Source: JACDAL01 sp963849115 (GTDB lineage: Bacteria; Actinomycetota; CADDZG01; WHSQ01). From it: a DNA stretch of 64,000 nt. The stretch lies in NCBI GenBank assembly GCA_963849115.1, contig CAWKGK010000002.1, forward strand, positions 124,001 to 188,000, given 5' to 3'. Numbering within the stretch: the stretch's first letter is position 1; each line of letters opens with the position of its first letter. The position numbers and the translations under genes were made by a program. Of the stretch, positions 15,461 to 24,011 are shown piece after piece. The notes beneath the pieces were generated by a model. That model saw nothing but the letters and a program-made list of their open reading frames with translations. It ran no database searches and was not told where the DNA came from.

Positions 15461-16882
15461 GTGCCATTACCGGCGTCGCTTCTGAAGAAGGGGTGGGGTT
15501 TGGATCCGTCTAAGACTCTTGCCGTGAAGGACCTGGAGGAGATGGTTCATTCAGGGGATATCGATACAGTCCTGTGCGTGTTCGTCGACATGCAGGGCCG
15601 CTTCATGGGAAAGAGGGTGACCGGCAACTACTTCCTAGACGACATCCTCGGCGAAGAGGGTCTGCACGCCTGTCTCTACCTCGTGACCGTGGACATGGAC
15701 ATGGAGCCCCTGCCCGGATACGAGTACGCCAATTGGGAGACCGGCTACGGAGATTTCCGCATGGTCCCGGACCTGCTCTCGCTCCGGGTCATCCCGTGGC
15801 TCGACAGAACGGCGCTGGTTATCTGCGACCTCTATGACGAGCATTCGGAGGAGGAGGTCGCCGTTTCGCCTCGCCAGATCCTGAAGCGTCAGATCTCTCG
15901 CGCCAAGGAGATGGGCTATAGCTTCGGAGCAGCCACCGAGCTCGAGTTCTACCTCTTCAAGGACGCATTCGACGACGCCAACGCCCGTGGCTATCAGCAC
16001 CTGACTCCGCACTCTCCGTATATCCAGGACTACCACATCCTGCAGACGACCAAGGACGAGTGGATCATCCGGCAGATCCGCAACGGCATGGCACAAGCGG
16101 GAATCCCAGTCGAGTTCTCCAAGGGTGAGTTCGGGCGCGGCCAGCACGAGATCAACATCCGCTACTCCGATCCCCTTGAGACTTGCGACTGGCATTCGAT
16201 CTACAAGAACGGGGTCAAGGAGATCGCCGCACTCAACGGTGTCTCGGTGACCTTCATGGCAAAGTGGTCGATGGCGGAGGCCGGATCCTCATGTCACATC
16301 CACTCGAGTGTCTGGGATGCCGACGGCTCACGCTCGTTGATGTGGGATGCAGAAGACAAGGACCACATGTCTGTCACTTTCCGTCACTACCTCGGCGGCT
16401 TGATGTCGACGGCGCGCGAGATGTCGTGGATGTTCGCCCCCAACGTCAACTCGTTCAAGCGATTTCAAGCCGAGTCATGGGCCCCCACCGCCATCGCCGT
16501 CGGCGCGGACAATCGCACCTGTGGTTTTCGTCTCGTCGGAGAAGAGCAGGGCTTCCGAATCGAATCACGCATTCCCGGAGCCGATGTCAACCCCTATCTT
16601 GCTTTCGCAGCCACCATCGCAGGCGGCTTGCACGGCATCGACAACAACGTCGACCCTCCGGCCGTGTTCCGAGGCAACGCATACCAGGCCATGGAGCTCG
16701 ACAGGGTGCCCACCTCTCTGCACGAAGCGGTGGAAGCGTTCGCCGAGAGCGAGGTCGCGCGGGCGGCGTTCGGTGACTTCGTGTTCAAACATCTGCTCAA
16801 CACCGCGCGCCAGGAGCAGTCGATCTTCGACAACCAAGTAGTGACGGACTGGGAACTGCAGCGTTACTTCGAGCGGTGCTGA
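15461..16882 (+). CDS. Glutamine synthetase family ligase (gamma-glutamylpolyamine synthetase-like)
   Basis: A 473-residue protein with the GS fold: the N-terminal beta-grasp (about 20-115), then metal-binding ATELEFYLF (about 165), a conserved GQHEINIRYSD, MAKWSMAEAGSSCHIHSSVW (ATP and glutamate sites) and ADVNPYLAFAATIAGG near the C-terminus. It lacks features of GlnA-I adenylylation. Divergent from PuuD-like and SDR genes and followed by an M20 peptidase, it probably glutamylates an amine. The GTG start at 15461 is uncertain; a TTG near 15500 follows a better ribosome site. Confidence 0.85.
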   Translation: MPLPASLLKKGWGLDPSKTLAVKDLEEMVHSGDIDTVLCVFVDMQGRFMGKRVTGNYFLDDILGEEGLHACLYLVTVDMDMEPLPGYEYANWETGYGDFRMVPDLLSLRVIPWLDRTALVICDLYDEHSEEEVAVSPRQILKRQISRAKEMGYSFGAATELEFYLFKDAFDDANARGYQHLTPHSPYIQDYHILQTTKDEWIIRQIRNGMAQAGIPVEFSKGEFGRGQHEINIRYSDPLETCDWHSIYKNGVKEIAALNGVSVTFMAKWSMAEAGSSCHIHSSVWDADGSRSLMWDAEDKDHMSVTFRHYLGGLMSTAREMSWMFAPNVNSFKRFQAESWAPTAIAVGADNRTCGFRLVGEEQGFRIESRIPGADVNPYLAFAATIAGGLHGIDNNVDPPAVFRGNAYQAMELDRVPTSLHEAVEAFAESEVARAAFGDFVFKHLLNTARQEQSIFDNQVVTDWELQRYFERC

Positions 16883-16883
16883 C

Positions 16884-18209
16884 ATGAGCCACCGGTTGCT
16901 CGACGAGTTGTTCGAGTGGCTACGCATCCCGTCTGTATCGACCGGCGGAGGAGATCCGGGCGCTCTGAAGGAAGCCGCCGAGTGGGTCTGCGCGCGCGTG
17001 ACGGATGCCGGAGGAACCGCTTCACTGCAAGGTCATGGCGGCAACCCCGTGGCCGTGGGCGAGCTGTCGTCTTCTCGCAAGGGCGCGCCTACCGTGCTCA
17101 TCTACGGGCACTACGACGTTCAGGGCGTCGTTCCGATCGAGGAGTGGAGCTCGGATCCGTTTGCACCCGAGCTAAGAGACGGCCGGATCTACGCACGAGG
17201 CGCCTCCGACGACAAGGGTAACTTCCTGCCGCTGCTGCATGTTGCCTGCAAGCTCGCTCGCGACGGAGAGCTTCCGGTAAACGTACGCGTGGTCGTCGAG
17301 GGCGAAGAGGAAGCGGGCGGAGCAACCGCTGAAGCGTGGTTCAAAGACGACGAGCGCGGCGCCGATGCGGCGATCGTCTTCGACTCGGGCATGGTCGATC
17401 AGGACACCCCGGCGATCACCGTCAGCGTGAGAGGCATCGTCTCGGTGCAGGTGAAGGTTCGCACTGCCCGCCGGAACCTCCACTCAGGGATGTACGGGGG
17501 CTCCGTCCTCAATGCGGTCCATGTGCTCCAAACGATGCTCGCCGGCGCGCAGCCACATCCGTCTGGACGCTTGCCCGAAGAGCTGCGCGAGGGCGCGGTG
17601 CCGCCCTCGGACGAGGAGGTGGCTTCGTGGGACTCTCTGCCTCCGGGCGAGGTCGTCCTCGCGGAGGCGGGGGGGCGGCCTCTCGACGAGATCTCGGGGC
17701 CCGAGTACTACCTCCGCAACGGCTCCGACTCCTCACTCGATGTCAACGGGATCTACGGCGGCGATCCCGACAACGCTCGCACGATCGTGCCTGCCACCGC
17801 GCGCGCCAACCTCACCATGCGCCTGGCACCCGGCCAGGACGCTCAGGAGATGAGAGCGCGCCTCGAGCACCTGCTGCGTTCGGGAGCACCCGCGGCCGCG
17901 GAGGTAGATCTCGATATCAGTGCGGCAGCGCCGGCACTCTTCGACTCTGCCTCCGCACCGCTGGTGCGAGGCCGCGAAGCCATTGCGGCGGCCACCGGAA
18001 GACCGGTGGCGCTGGTGCGTTCGGGGGGATCGATCCCGATACTGGCCCTGTTCGCCGAGCGCGGCATCCAGACCATCGTCTCGGGCTTCGCCCTGTCCGG
18101 GGATCAGATCCACGCTCCCGACGAGAGCTACCGCGTTGACAGCCTCCGGCTCGGCGAACGCGCCTCGCACGAGCTCTACACCGCGCTCGCGACGCTGAAG
18201 CCGGGATGA
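16884..18209 (+). CDS. M20-family metallo-dipeptidase
   Basis: A 441-residue zinc peptidase. Metal ligands and catalysis are shown by IYGHYDVQ (about 73-80), RGASDDKGN (about 109-117), VEGEEEAGG (about 138-146) and a C-terminal HAPDES. An inserted dimerisation domain contains RRNLHSGMYGG. The family (CNDP-like) cleaves dipeptides or N-acyl amino acids. It starts 1 base after the ligase stop and overlaps the next gene, so the three genes form an operon. Confidence 0.9.
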   Translation: MSHRLLDELFEWLRIPSVSTGGGDPGALKEAAEWVCARVTDAGGTASLQGHGGNPVAVGELSSSRKGAPTVLIYGHYDVQGVVPIEEWSSDPFAPELRDGRIYARGASDDKGNFLPLLHVACKLARDGELPVNVRVVVEGEEEAGGATAEAWFKDDERGADAAIVFDSGMVDQDTPAITVSVRGIVSVQVKVRTARRNLHSGMYGGSVLNAVHVLQTMLAGAQPHPSGRLPEELREGAVPPSDEEVASWDSLPPGEVVLAEAGGRPLDEISGPEYYLRNGSDSSLDVNGIYGGDPDNARTIVPATARANLTMRLAPGQDAQEMRARLEHLLRSGAPAAAEVDLDISAAAPALFDSASAPLVRGREAIAAATGRPVALVRSGGSIPILALFAERGIQTIVSGFALSGDQIHAPDESYRVDSLRLGERASHELYTALATLKPG

Positions 18210-18577
18210 GCATCAATCCACACGGCCGGGCCACGAAGGTAGGGCGAAACTTCCTGACAGCCGCAGTGGTCCTGGCCATCGCTGCGGCGGTGATTCTCAT
18301 GACCCTGCCACTCGCCTCGACGGTCGACTCGGCCGGGCAGAGGACATCCACTAACCTCCTGGAGCAGGAGGGCACCGGCGTCATTTCCGTGCTGTTCATC
18401 CCGGTGATCATCACGGGTGTCGCCTTGCTCATGGACGGCTCCCGTTACGCCTACCCGACCCGCATGGCGGCCGCCTTGCTCATGTTGATCGGCTCGTTTG
18501 TGGCCATTGGCTCGATCGGGCTCTTCTATGTCCCCGCGGCGATAGCGTCGGTGACGGCGGCGCTTCGGCGCAACTGA
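18206..18577 (+). CDS. Small four-helix membrane protein of unknown function
   Basis: A 123-residue protein with about three to four hydrophobic helices and a basic N- and C-terminus (Arg-rich ends). ATGA overlap with the dipeptidase gene shows co-translation. No family recognised; general actinobacterial membrane proteins of this size are common. Confidence 0.6.
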   Translation: MSINPHGRATKVGRNFLTAAVVLAIAAAVILMTLPLASTVDSAGQRTSTNLLEQEGTGVISVLFIPVIITGVALLMDGSRYAYPTRMAAALLMLIGSFVAIGSIGLFYVPAAIASVTAALRRN

Positions 18578-18618
18578 CCAGTTCACACCCCCCCACCCCA
18601 GGTACTCAAAGTCGCTCC

Positions 18619-19590
18619 TTAGCGAGCGGGCCGACTCCCCTTTCGGCGGACTGCAGCGGCCGATAGTACCTCTAGCACCACCCGGTGAGCCGCCATCGCA
18701 GTGATCCCGGCGTGGTCGTAGGGCGGAGAGACCTCGACGATCTCCATCCCCGCAAGGTCCTTGGCGAGCGCCAGTCGTCTGACCGCCCGCAGCAGCTCGC
18801 GGGTCGCCATGCCCCCGGGCTCGGGAGTGCCGGTTCCGGGAGCAAAAGCCGGGTCCAGGACGTCGATGTCGACCGACAAGAAGAGGGCCGCGGCATTGGA
18901 GATCTCCTCGAGCACGTCGTCCATCACCGACTCGATGCCACGCTCGATCACCTCTTCCATGCGATGCCAACGCACTCCCTCAGAGAGCGCCCACTCGAAC
19001 TCTTCGGGGAAGGGCCAATAGCCACGCAGGCCCACCTGCACGAGCCGCTCGCCTGGAATGACCCCGTCGGCGACGAGGTGGCGGAAGGGGGTTCCGTGCG
19101 ACCACTTGACGTCCCAAATCTCGGTGGCGGTGTCGGCATGGGTATCGAACTGCACGACCGCAATGTCGGGACTATGGGCGGCGATTGCGGCGATGTCGGG
19201 GTAAGCGATCGAGTGGTCCCCGCCGAGCACGACCGTGATCGGCCCCGCCTCGAGCACCGCCGCGACGGTGGCCCGCAGCGCCTCGAGGCTCCCAACCCCG
19301 TTGCCCGGAAAGACCGGGGAATCCCCGTGGTCGACGATTACAAGCTCGGAAAAGGGATCGACCGCCAGGTCCATGTGCCACGCCGCGGGCTCGCCGCCTC
19401 CATCGACTGCGAGACGAATCTCACGGGGGCCGAAGCGGGTGCCGGGCCGGTGCGAAACCATGTCATCCATCGGCGCTCCCACGATCGCGATGTCGGCCGT
19501 TCCTAGCTCGGCCGCGTCGAGGACGAGGGGGACCTTCTGGAAGGTGGGGCCTCCGGAGTAGGCGGGCTCTGAGGGGCGATTGACCAGCAC
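18619..19590 (-). CDS. Agmatinase/ureohydrolase family protein
   Basis: A 323-residue protein with the complete dimanganese site of ureohydrolases: GGDHS (about 122), DTHADT (about 149-154) and SVDIDVLDPAFAPGTGTPEPGG (about 240). The family hydrolyses guanidino groups; agmatinase, guanidinobutyrase and others cannot be separated by reading. Next to a PuuA/PuuD-like set, making putrescine from agmatine or GABA from guanidinobutyrate would fit. GTG start at 19590. Confidence 0.88.
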   Translation of the reverse strand: MLVNRPSEPAYSGGPTFQKVPLVLDAAELGTADIAIVGAPMDDMVSHRPGTRFGPREIRLAVDGGGEPAAWHMDLAVDPFSELVIVDHGDSPVFPGNGVGSLEALRATVAAVLEAGPITVVLGGDHSIAYPDIAAIAAHSPDIAVVQFDTHADTATEIWDVKWSHGTPFRHLVADGVIPGERLVQVGLRGYWPFPEEFEWALSEGVRWHRMEEVIERGIESVMDDVLEEISNAAALFLSVDIDVLDPAFAPGTGTPEPGGMATRELLRAVRRLALAKDLAGMEIVEVSPPYDHAGITAMAAHRVVLEVLSAAAVRRKGSRPAR

Positions 19591-19628
19591 CGGTTCATCT
19601 TGTCAGGGCAGGCCCGAAGGAATGGGAT

Positions 19629-19662
19629 TTGTCCCCACCATTAGACCGGATACAGTCCGGGC
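19629..19662 (+). promoter_or_regulatory. Promoter giving a leaderless deacetylase mRNA
   Basis: TTGTCC (19629-19634), a 16-base spacer and TACAGT (19651-19656) form a fair sigma-70 promoter. The -10 box ends 6 bases before the GTG start at 19663, so the transcript should begin at the start codon. No ribosome site is present. Confidence 0.5.
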
Positions 19663-20457
19663 GTGGCCACCCTTGTGACTTTTCACCCCCATCCCGACGA
19701 TGAGGCCATCTCCTCTGGCGGGACGATTGCAAAAGCCGTGGCCGAGGGTCATCGTGTTGTGCTCGTCGTCGCCACCAAGGGAGAGAACGGCGAGGTACCG
19801 GAGGGTTTCCTTTCCCCCGGGGAGTCGCTTGGCGAGCGCCGGGTAAAGGAACAGGAAGAGGCGTGCCGCATCCTCGGAATCGCGAGGCTGGAATGGCTCG
19901 GATACGTCGACTCGGGGATGATGGGGACGCCTGAAAACGACGCTCCCGAGTCCTTCTGGAGCGCCGACGTCGAGTCCGCTGCCTCTAGCCTGGCGGCGAT
20001 CCTCGAGGACGAGAATGCCGACATCCTCACCCACTACGATCCCGCCGGGACCTACGGCCACCCGGATCACATCCAATGCCACCGGGTGGGGCTGAGGGCG
20101 GCAGAGCTGGCGGGAACGCCCCGCCTCTACGAGTCGGTGGTGAATCGAGACCACATCAAGGAGAACCTCTCCCGGCTGTCTGAGGAGGAGCTCCTAAGTG
20201 TGCAGGAAGGCGGCCTCGACCCCGCCGAGATGGATGAGCTGGGCGTGTCCGCCTCCGAGATAACGACCGTGGTGGACGTGCGCGACTACCTCGGCCTCAA
20301 GCGCTCGGCGATGGCGGCCCACGCCAGCCAGATCGCCGATACCTCCTTCTTTCTGGCCATGCCGCCCGAGTTGTTCGAGCAGTCCTTCGGTACCGAGTGG
20401 TTCATCCGGCGAACCGGGGCCAACAAGCAAGAGACCAGCCTGTTCGAAGAAATCTAA
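19663..20457 (+). CDS. PIG-L/LmbE family zinc deacetylase
   Basis: A 264-residue protein with the zinc site HPHPDDEAIS (about 6-15) and the downstream His in GTYGHPDHIQCH (about 126-137). The family removes N-acetyl groups from sugars; actinobacterial members include MshB and Mca of mycothiol metabolism. This one is shorter and its C-terminal region differs, so the substrate is open. The GTG start follows a leaderless-type promoter. Confidence 0.88.
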   Translation: MATLVTFHPHPDDEAISSGGTIAKAVAEGHRVVLVVATKGENGEVPEGFLSPGESLGERRVKEQEEACRILGIARLEWLGYVDSGMMGTPENDAPESFWSADVESAASSLAAILEDENADILTHYDPAGTYGHPDHIQCHRVGLRAAELAGTPRLYESVVNRDHIKENLSRLSEEELLSVQEGGLDPAEMDELGVSASEITTVVDVRDYLGLKRSAMAAHASQIADTSFFLAMPPELFEQSFGTEWFIRRTGANKQETSLFEEI

Positions 20458-20470
20458 GGTGGTGGAGGAG

Positions 20471-20890
20471 ATGACAACTCAGGAAGCGAGGGAGTTCCTG
20501 CGCGCCGGTACGCGCACCGGCAAGCTCGCCACCGTCTCCGCCGACGGCAGCCCCCACGTAGCTCCGATCTGGTTCCAGATCGATGATGCCGGCAACCTCT
20601 TCTTCACCACGGGTGTGAACACCGTCAAAGGGCGCAACCTGAGGCGCGAGCCCCGCCTGTCGATGTGCGTGGACGATGAGAACCCGCCGTATGCACACGT
20701 GGTCCTGTTCGGAGTCGCCGAGATCTCCGAAGACCGCGATGGGCTGCTGAAGTGGGCAACGCTTGTCGGCGGCCGCTACATGGGCGCGGACAAGGCGGAG
20801 GAATTCGGGCGGCGCAACGCGGTCGAGGGAGAGCTGCTGGTGCGGGTGACGCCGAACAAGGTCGTCGCTCTTCGCAACATCGCGGATTAA
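20471..20890 (+). CDS. Pyridoxamine-phosphate-oxidase-fold protein (F420/FMN/haem class)
   Basis: A 139-residue split-barrel protein: GKLATVSADGSPHVAPIWF (about 19-37) and the FFTT...KGRNLRREPRLSMCVD strand region match the PPOX family, whose actinobacterial members bind F420 or FMN and act as small reductases. GGTGGAGGAG sits directly upstream of the ATG at 20471. It follows the deacetylase gene by 13 bases, so they may form an operon. Confidence 0.82.
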   Translation: MTTQEAREFLRAGTRTGKLATVSADGSPHVAPIWFQIDDAGNLFFTTGVNTVKGRNLRREPRLSMCVDDENPPYAHVVLFGVAEISEDRDGLLKWATLVGGRYMGADKAEEFGRRNAVEGELLVRVTPNKVVALRNIAD

Positions 20891-20898
20891 GACGCCGG

Positions 20899-22371
20899 TC
20901 AGTCGGCGTGGCGCTCGAGGAACTCGTAGACCTCGGTGAGGTCCACCCCCGGAAAAGTCCCGGCCGGCAGCGCCGCCAGCACGTGGCTATGAGGGCGAGG
21001 CGCCGGCCACGCCATCCCGTCCCAGCGGCGAGCCAAGTCAATCGGTGGGCGCTTGCAGCACGGCAGATCGGGGCAACCCGAGCTCACTTTGCGCGTGGTC
21101 TGCCCGCCGCGGAAATAGCGCGAGTGCTCGAACGTGGTGCCGATGGTGACTGCGTGGCTTGGGTCGCGACCGGCCTCGAGATAGGTCAGGCTCCAGTAGG
21201 GGCCCGCCGGCGTCTCGGTGTGCTGGCAATAGAGGGAGAACCTGTGCGCGGAGCTGAACGCCGCCGCCGGCCCCCACTTGCGGCACAGAAGCTGGCCTTC
21301 AATGGCGCCATCGGGATCGGTGGGGAAAGGGATCCCGTCGTTCTCGTACGCCTTCCACACCACGCCCTTGTCGTCTGAGCGTAAGAAGTGGAGGGGAAGC
21401 CCGAGGTGGCGCGTGGCGAGGTTCGTGAAGCGGTGGGCCGCCATCTCATAGGAGACCGAGAACCGTTCCTCGATTTCCTCCAACCCCAGATCGTGATCGC
21501 TCTTGGCCTGCATCAGCATCGGGATGACGGAGGCCTCGGGAATCAGCACCGCTCCGGCGAAGTAGTTGGCCTCCACGCGCTGGCGCAAGAACTCCCCGAA
21601 ATCGCGCGGGTGCTCATGCCGGAGAACCAGCTGGCCGAGGCTCTGGAGCACCACCGACCCGGCCAGCCGGGAGCCAAGGCGGTCCCGCTGCGGGATGTAG
21701 ATGCGGTGCTGATGGTGTTCGGTCAACGAGCGCACCGACTCCGGCAGATCGGGGACGGCATGGATCGAGAAGCCATAGTGAGCCGCCATCTCGGTGACGA
21801 GACGACTGGTCACCGGCCCGCTCGTGTAGCCGACTGCACTTAGCGCTGCAGCCGCCTCGGCCTCAATCTCGGAGAAGTAGTTGCTCCGAGCTCGCATCTC
21901 CTTTCTCAGAGCGGCATTGGCCTTGCGCGCCCCTTCGGGAGTCTCGGCCCTCACCTGCCCCCGGTGCTTGGCCTCATCGAACAGCCGTACGAGTGCGTCG
22001 AGAACGGCGGTGGGCATTCGGGTAGAGGGAGTCAGCACCGGAAGCTTGAGCCCGTCGTTCCACAGTGGGTCGGCCTGCGCCCTCTGGAGCGCGATCTCGA
22101 GCTCGTCGCGGCGCGAGGCGGGCCGGGGCTCGATCAGCTCGGCCGGCGAAACCGAGAGGGCGGCCCCCAGCGCGTTGATGAGCGTCAGCGTTGGCTCGCG
22201 GCGGCCGGTTTCGATCTGGGACAGGTAAGGGGCGCCCTTACCGACCACTCGGCCCAGCTCCTTGAGCGTGAGACCAGCCTCGCGGCGTAGGTGCCGGAGC
22301 CTGCGCCCGAAGACGAGCGGATCAAGCTGAGAACTTTTGCTTGAAGGAGCAATCTGTGAACTTTCGTCCAT
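20899..22371 (-). CDS. RamB/ScfR-like transcriptional regulator of acyl-CoA/acetate metabolism
   Basis: A 490-residue protein with an N-terminal Cro/C1-type helix-turn-helix (about 22-80; LTLKELGRVVG and GAPYLSQIETG), a central ImmA/IrrE-like region lacking an obvious HExxH, and a C-terminal domain typical of the short-chain fatty acyl-CoA regulators, with SGCPDLPCCKR cysteines. Known members (RamB, PrpR, MltR types) control acetate, propionate and glyoxylate genes. Its gene is divergent from isocitrate lyase, 82 bases away, which is the expected target. Confidence 0.88.
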   Translation of the reverse strand: MDESSQIAPSSKSSQLDPLVFGRRLRHLRREAGLTLKELGRVVGKGAPYLSQIETGRREPTLTLINALGAALSVSPAELIEPRPASRRDELEIALQRAQADPLWNDGLKLPVLTPSTRMPTAVLDALVRLFDEAKHRGQVRAETPEGARKANAALRKEMRARSNYFSEIEAEAAAALSAVGYTSGPVTSRLVTEMAAHYGFSIHAVPDLPESVRSLTEHHQHRIYIPQRDRLGSRLAGSVVLQSLGQLVLRHEHPRDFGEFLRQRVEANYFAGAVLIPEASVIPMLMQAKSDHDLGLEEIEERFSVSYEMAAHRFTNLATRHLGLPLHFLRSDDKGVVWKAYENDGIPFPTDPDGAIEGQLLCRKWGPAAAFSSAHRFSLYCQHTETPAGPYWSLTYLEAGRDPSHAVTIGTTFEHSRYFRGGQTTRKVSSGCPDLPCCKRPPIDLARRWDGMAWPAPRPHSHVLAALPAGTFPGVDLTEVYEFLERHAD

Positions 22372-22377
22372 ATTTTC

Positions 22378-22405
22378 AGCATACAGGGGCGGTAGCAGGT
22401 GACAA
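22378..22405 (-). promoter_or_regulatory. Promoter giving a leaderless regulator mRNA
   Basis: On the minus strand TTGTCA (22405-22400), a 16-base spacer and TATGCT (22383-22378) are followed by 6 bases and the ATG of the RamB-like gene. This spacing predicts a start of transcription at the start codon. The region is shared with the isocitrate lyase promoter. Confidence 0.5.
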
Positions 22406-22453
22406 GCTGGAAAAAGTCGGGGATTTAGCGAGGTTCAGCGAAAGGGGAGCCGG

Positions 22454-23959
22454 GTGGAGGAAAACAGGAACGGCGCAAACGGGCGTGGGAGAAACGGCGC
22501 GGGGCACATGAGCAAGCTCCCCAAGGCGGGTGGAGCGGAAGCGACCGGGGCGGGTGGAGCGGAAGCGACCGGGGCGGGTGGAGCGGAAGCGACCGGGGCG
22601 GGTGGAGCGGAAGCGACCGGGGCGGGTGGAGCGGAAGCGACCGGGGCGGGTGGAGCGGAAGCGACCGGGGCGGGTGGAGCGGAAGCGACCGGAGTGAACT
22701 GGAGCTCGGAGCGGTGGCGGGGAATCCGTCGTGACTACTCGACCCGGGAAGTGAACCGCCTGCGTGGAACGGTGCAGATCGAGCACACCCTCGCTCGTCT
22801 CGGCGCCGAGAGGCTGTGGGACCTGCTCAACTCGGAGGATTACGTCGCGGCCCTGGGGGCGGTCACCGGCAATCAGGCGGTACAGATGGTCAAGGCGGGC
22901 CTGCAGGCGATCTATGTCAGCGGCTGGCAGGTGGCCGGGGATTCGAACCTGTCCGAGCAGGTCTACCCCGATCAGAGCCTGTACCCCTCGAACAGCGGCC
23001 CCGCGCTGGTCCGGAGGATCAACAACGCGCTGCGGCGGGCAGATCAGATCGACTGCGTCGAGGGCAACAACGAACGCCACTGGCTGGTGCCCATCGTGGC
23101 CGACGCTGAGGCCGGCTTCGGAGGGCCGTTGAACTCTTTCGAGCTGATGAAGCAGATGATCGAGGCCGGAGTCGCCGCGGTGCACTACGAGGATCAGCTC
23201 ACGTCCGAGAAGAAGTGCGGCCACATGGGCGGCAAGGTCCTGATACCGACCTCGCAGCACATCAAGACGCTCAGCGCAGCCCGTCTTGCAACCGACGTTC
23301 TGGGTGTGCCGACGCTGGTCATGGCGCGCACGGACTCGCTGGGGGCCGCGCTGTTGACGAGCGACATCGACGAGCGCGACCGGCCCTTTCTTACCGGTGA
23401 GCGGACCTCCGAGGGCTTCTACGTGGTCAAGCCCGGGATCGCGGCCCCCATCAGCCGGGGCCTGGCCTACGCCCCCTATTGCGATCTGCTGTGGATGGAG
23501 ACCTCAACTCCCGATTTGGAGGAGGCGCGTATCTTCGCCGAGGCGATCCACCGCGAGCACCCCGGCAAGCTGCTCGCCTACAACTGCTCGCCGTCGTTCA
23601 ACTGGCGCCGTCACCTCGACGATGCGACCATCGCCAAGTTCCAGCGAGAGCTGGGGGCGATGGGCTATCGCTTCCAGTTCGTCACTCTGGCCGGGTTCCA
23701 CGCGCTCAACTCGTCGATGTTCGATCTCGCACACGGTTACGCGACCAAGGGCATGAGCGCCTACGTGGGCCTGCAGGAGCGTGAGTTCGAGCTCGAGCCG
23801 GCCGGTTACACCGCCACCAAGCACCAACGAGAGGTCGGCGCGGGCTACTTTGACGAAGTCGCTCGGGTGATCGCCGGTGGTGACAGCTCGACGCTGGCGC
23901 TGGAAGGCTCGACCGAGGAGGAGCAGTTCTACTCCGAGGCGGTGCCCGCCGGTACTTGA
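22454..23959 (+). CDS. aceA: Isocitrate lyase with a repetitive N-terminal extension
   Basis: A 501-residue protein. Residues 1-24 are Asn/Gly-rich; residues 25-80 are seven copies of AGGAEATG; the ICL TIM barrel starts near 85. The catalytic motif is KKCGHMGGK (about 256), with VADAEAGFGG, MARTDS and the C-terminal AEQFYSEAV-like EEEQFYSEAV. It splits isocitrate to succinate and glyoxylate. The core is normal class length; the extension is not part of the fold. The GTG at 22454 has AGGGGAG upstream; an in-frame ATG at 22508 is possible and would keep the repeats. Confidence 0.92.
   Translation: MEENRNGANGRGRNGAGHMSKLPKAGGAEATGAGGAEATGAGGAEATGAGGAEATGAGGAEATGAGGAEATGAGGAEATGVNWSSERWRGIRRDYSTREVNRLRGTVQIEHTLARLGAERLWDLLNSEDYVAALGAVTGNQAVQMVKAGLQAIYVSGWQVAGDSNLSEQVYPDQSLYPSNSGPALVRRINNALRRADQIDCVEGNNERHWLVPIVADAEAGFGGPLNSFELMKQMIEAGVAAVHYEDQLTSEKKCGHMGGKVLIPTSQHIKTLSAARLATDVLGVPTLVMARTDSLGAALLTSDIDERDRPFLTGERTSEGFYVVKPGIAAPISRGLAYAPYCDLLWMETSTPDLEEARIFAEAIHREHPGKLLAYNCSPSFNWRRHLDDATIAKFQRELGAMGYRFQFVTLAGFHALNSSMFDLAHGYATKGMSAYVGLQEREFELEPAGYTATKHQREVGAGYFDEVARVIAGGDSSTLALEGSTEEEQFYSEAVPAGT
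22526..22692 (+). repeat. 24-bp in-frame tandem repeat, seven units
   Basis: The unit GCGGGTGGAGCGGAAGCGAC plus CGGG repeats seven times without a visible mismatch. Because it is 24 bases long, each unit adds eight residues (AGGAEATG) and copy-number change never shifts the frame of aceA. The exact identity of units argues for recent expansion or homogenisation. Confidence 0.9.
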
Positions 23960-24011
23960 TTCGCAGTCTGTGGACCGCAGAAGCTTGGAGTGAGTCGAGG
24001 GACAGACAAGA

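Noticed and set aside
22526..22692. Possible CRISPR array at the aceA repeats
   Set aside because: The units are contiguous 24-mers with no spacers, in frame in a gene. It is a minisatellite.
22376..23260. Minus-strand frame with repeated RSTRPGRF across the aceA repeats
   Set aside because: It is the reverse reading of the AGGAEATG minisatellite; isocitrate lyase explains the region.
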